In this document: positions 4,966 to 5,814 of the stretch, one piece after another
Layout: each line of letters begins with the position of its first letter
How positions within the stretch are numbered: position 1 is the first letter of the stretch
Source of the DNA: Clostridia bacterium
GTDB taxonomy: Bacteria; Bacillota; Clostridia; Oscillospirales; Acutalibacteraceae
Direction: 5' to 3'
Length of the DNA stretch: 5,814 bases
Assembly (NCBI GenBank): GCA_017559885.1
Contig: JAFYQN010000063.1
Span: forward strand, 1 to 5,814
Notes under the pieces: model-generated
Seen by the model: the letters and a program-made list of their open reading frames with translations, nothing else
Told to the model about the DNA's origin: nothing
The model's database searches: none
Position numbers and translations under genes: made by a program

Positions 4966-4984
4966 ATATACGGACAAGATATTT
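4956..4984 (-). promoter_or_regulatory. Candidate sigma-E promoter for spoIIM
   Basis: On the minus strand AAATATC (4984-4978) and CATATAAT (4963-4956) are separated by 14 bp. The -10 differs from the sigma-E form CATACAAT at one position, and the -35 resembles the ATATT core. B. subtilis spoIIM is known to depend on sigma-E. The predicted start near 4949 would leave only about 14 nt before the AUG, which is very short, so the site is tentative. Confidence 0.4.
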
Positions 4985-5264
4985 CTACTATATTTTGATT
5001 TTGCCATGGTAGCAACATCTACATATAGCACTTTGAGTTTTATGTAAACTTAAAATTAATGGTTGCAGGGCGCAAAAAATATAGCGCCTTTGAAAGTCGC
5101 TTATTATTTATACAATAAATAAATTATTATGTCAACTACAATTTTGTAACCTTTTAAAGTTTTATGTAAACTGATTATGTTAACCACACAAAATGTATTG
5201 CACCCTTGATTATGTAAACCACAATTTGTTGTAAAATACCTCTTTAAAAATTATTTTTTTATGG
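4966..5264. other. Intergenic region between spoIIM and the SDR gene
   Basis: No ORF that looks like a gene was found here. The stretch holds five same-direction copies of a TTATGTNAAC element (listed separately). It also has a GC-rich mini-hairpin GGCGC (5069-5073)/GCGCC (5084-5088) around an A/T-rich loop, and an AT palindrome TTATTTAT/ATAAATAA (5104-5122). The patchwork of repeats and a local GC-richer block (5061-5100) suggest remains of a mobile element, but no transposase fragment was recognised. Confidence 0.5.
5036..5223 (+). repeat. Five direct repeats of a TTATGTNAAC element
   Basis: TATG cores start at 5041, 5128, 5163, 5176 and 5211, all on the same strand. AGTTTTATGTAAACT is repeated exactly at 5036-5050 and 5158-5172. 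GATTATGTNAACCACA matches at 15 of 16 positions between 5173-5188 and 5208-5223. ATTATGTCAACTACAATTT (5126-5144) is a further variant of the 5209 copy. Spacings between the last four cores are 35, 13 and 35 bp. Such arrays occur at ends of some insertion sequences and as multiple regulator sites; the sequence alone does not decide. Confidence 0.65.
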
Positions 5265-5270
5265 TATAAT
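5243..5270 (+). promoter_or_regulatory. Promoter of the SDR gene
   Basis: TATAAT at 5265-5270 has an extended -10 TG at 5262-5263. The -35 is weak (TTTAAA at 5243-5248, 16 bp spacing, 4 of 6 matches). The start near 5277 gives a leader of about 24 nt holding GAGGTG (5288-5293). The last TTATGTNAAC copy ends about 20 bp upstream of the -35. Confidence 0.6.
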
Positions 5271-5300
5271 ATATTTAATATAATATTGAGGTGTTATTTT

Positions 5301-5814
5301 ATGAAAAAAACAGTTGTAATTACCGGCGCATCAAAAGGCATTGGCGCTGCTATGGCAATATTATTTGCAAGAAAAGGTTATAATGTTGTGATCGGATATA
5401 ATGAATCATATCAATTAGCAAAGATGCTCTCTTCTTCCCTATCCTCTCAAGGTTACGACGTAATGCCATTTAAGGTTAACGTTACCAACAAATTAGAAAC
5501 CGACCTACTTATTAAAGAGGCAGTTTACAAATATGGTTCGGTTGACGTGCTGATAAACAACGCAGGTGTTGCGCACAACGGTCTTATAACCGATACCGAC
5601 GAATTTGACTCTGACCGTATTTTTGATATCGATTTAAAGGGTGTGTATAACTGCTGCCGTTCGGTAACACCCACTATGGTAAATCAAAAAAGCGGTAAGA
5701 TTATAAACATTTCATCAATGTGGGGTCAGGTAGGCGCTTCGTGCGAGGTGGCTTACTCAGCCGCAAAAGCAGGTGTAATAGGTCTTACCAAAGCGCTTGC
5801 AAAAGAACTCGCTC
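5301..5814 (+). CDS. SDR-family oxidoreductase, YmfI/FabG-like (3' end outside window)
   Basis: This is an NAD(P)-dependent short-chain dehydrogenase; 171 residues are visible of an expected 240-250. The cofactor motif TGASKGIG lies at 8-15, NNAG at 86-89, and the catalytic residues are S139, Y152 and K156 (YSAAK). The block ISSMWGQVGASCEVAYSAAK (137-156) closely resembles the ISS-WG--GASCEV-YSA-K pattern of EF-P 5-aminopentanone reductases (B. subtilis YmfI), which finish the 5-aminopentanol modification of elongation factor P. FabG of fatty acid synthesis is the main alternative; its usual acp/fabD/fabF neighbours are not visible. GAGGTG (5288-5293) precedes the ATG by 7 nt, and the Rossmann motif begins right after it, as normal. 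SDR membership is certain; the YmfI assignment is from pattern recall. Confidence 0.9.
   Translation, partial: MKKTVVITGASKGIGAAMAILFARKGYNVVIGYNESYQLAKMLSSSLSSQGYDVMPFKVNVTNKLETDLLIKEAVYKYGSVDVLINNAGVAHNGLITDTDEFDSDRIFDIDLKGVYNCCRSVTPTMVNQKSGKIINISSMWGQVGASCEVAYSAAKAGVIGLTKALAKELA

Overview
The window reads as chromosome of a low-GC Gram-positive bacterium of the Clostridia type, probably an endospore former. The signs are strong AGGAGG ribosome binding sites, AT-rich spacers, sigma-A-type promoters, a type III pantothenate kinase, the rpsF-ssb-rpsR operon, a zinc-binding S18, and a spoIIM-xerD pair like the one found near each other in Bacillus and many clostridia. No plasmid or phage gene is visible. 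The genus cannot be read from the sequence.

Layout. Positions 1-265 (minus) hold the 5' end of coaX. A short spacer (266-463) carries two back-to-back promoters, one for coaX and one for the rightward rpsF-ssb-rpsR operon (464-1444). The operon has a structured leader that can pair with the rpsF Shine-Dalgarno sequence, and it ends in a strong terminator. A leftward tRNA-Lys(UUU) with its own promoter and terminator lies at 1628-1791. A rightward ZIP-family metal transporter (1914-2708) follows and ends in a perfect palindromic terminator. Then comes about 650 bp of very AT-rich DNA without a convincing gene (2750-3357), rich in inverted repeats and recurring TTATACAA octamers. Leftward spoIIM (4306-4935) and a xerD-like tyrosine recombinase (3394-4284) form a two-gene operon ending in a terminator that overlaps the xerD stop. 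The spacer 4966-5300 contains a family of TTATGTNAAC direct repeats and the promoter of a rightward short-chain dehydrogenase (5301 to the window end), which resembles the EF-P 5-aminopentanone reductase YmfI.

The genes are mainly housekeeping: CoA synthesis, the ribosome, single-stranded DNA binding, translation, metal uptake, engulfment during sporulation and chromosome dimer resolution or integration. No complete new system is evident. The points most worth checking are the XerD-like enzyme with lysine in place of the first catalytic arginine and a shortened beta-hairpin, the rpsF leader switch, the inverted-repeat-rich gene desert at 2750-3357, and the 35-bp-spaced repeat array at 5036-5223.
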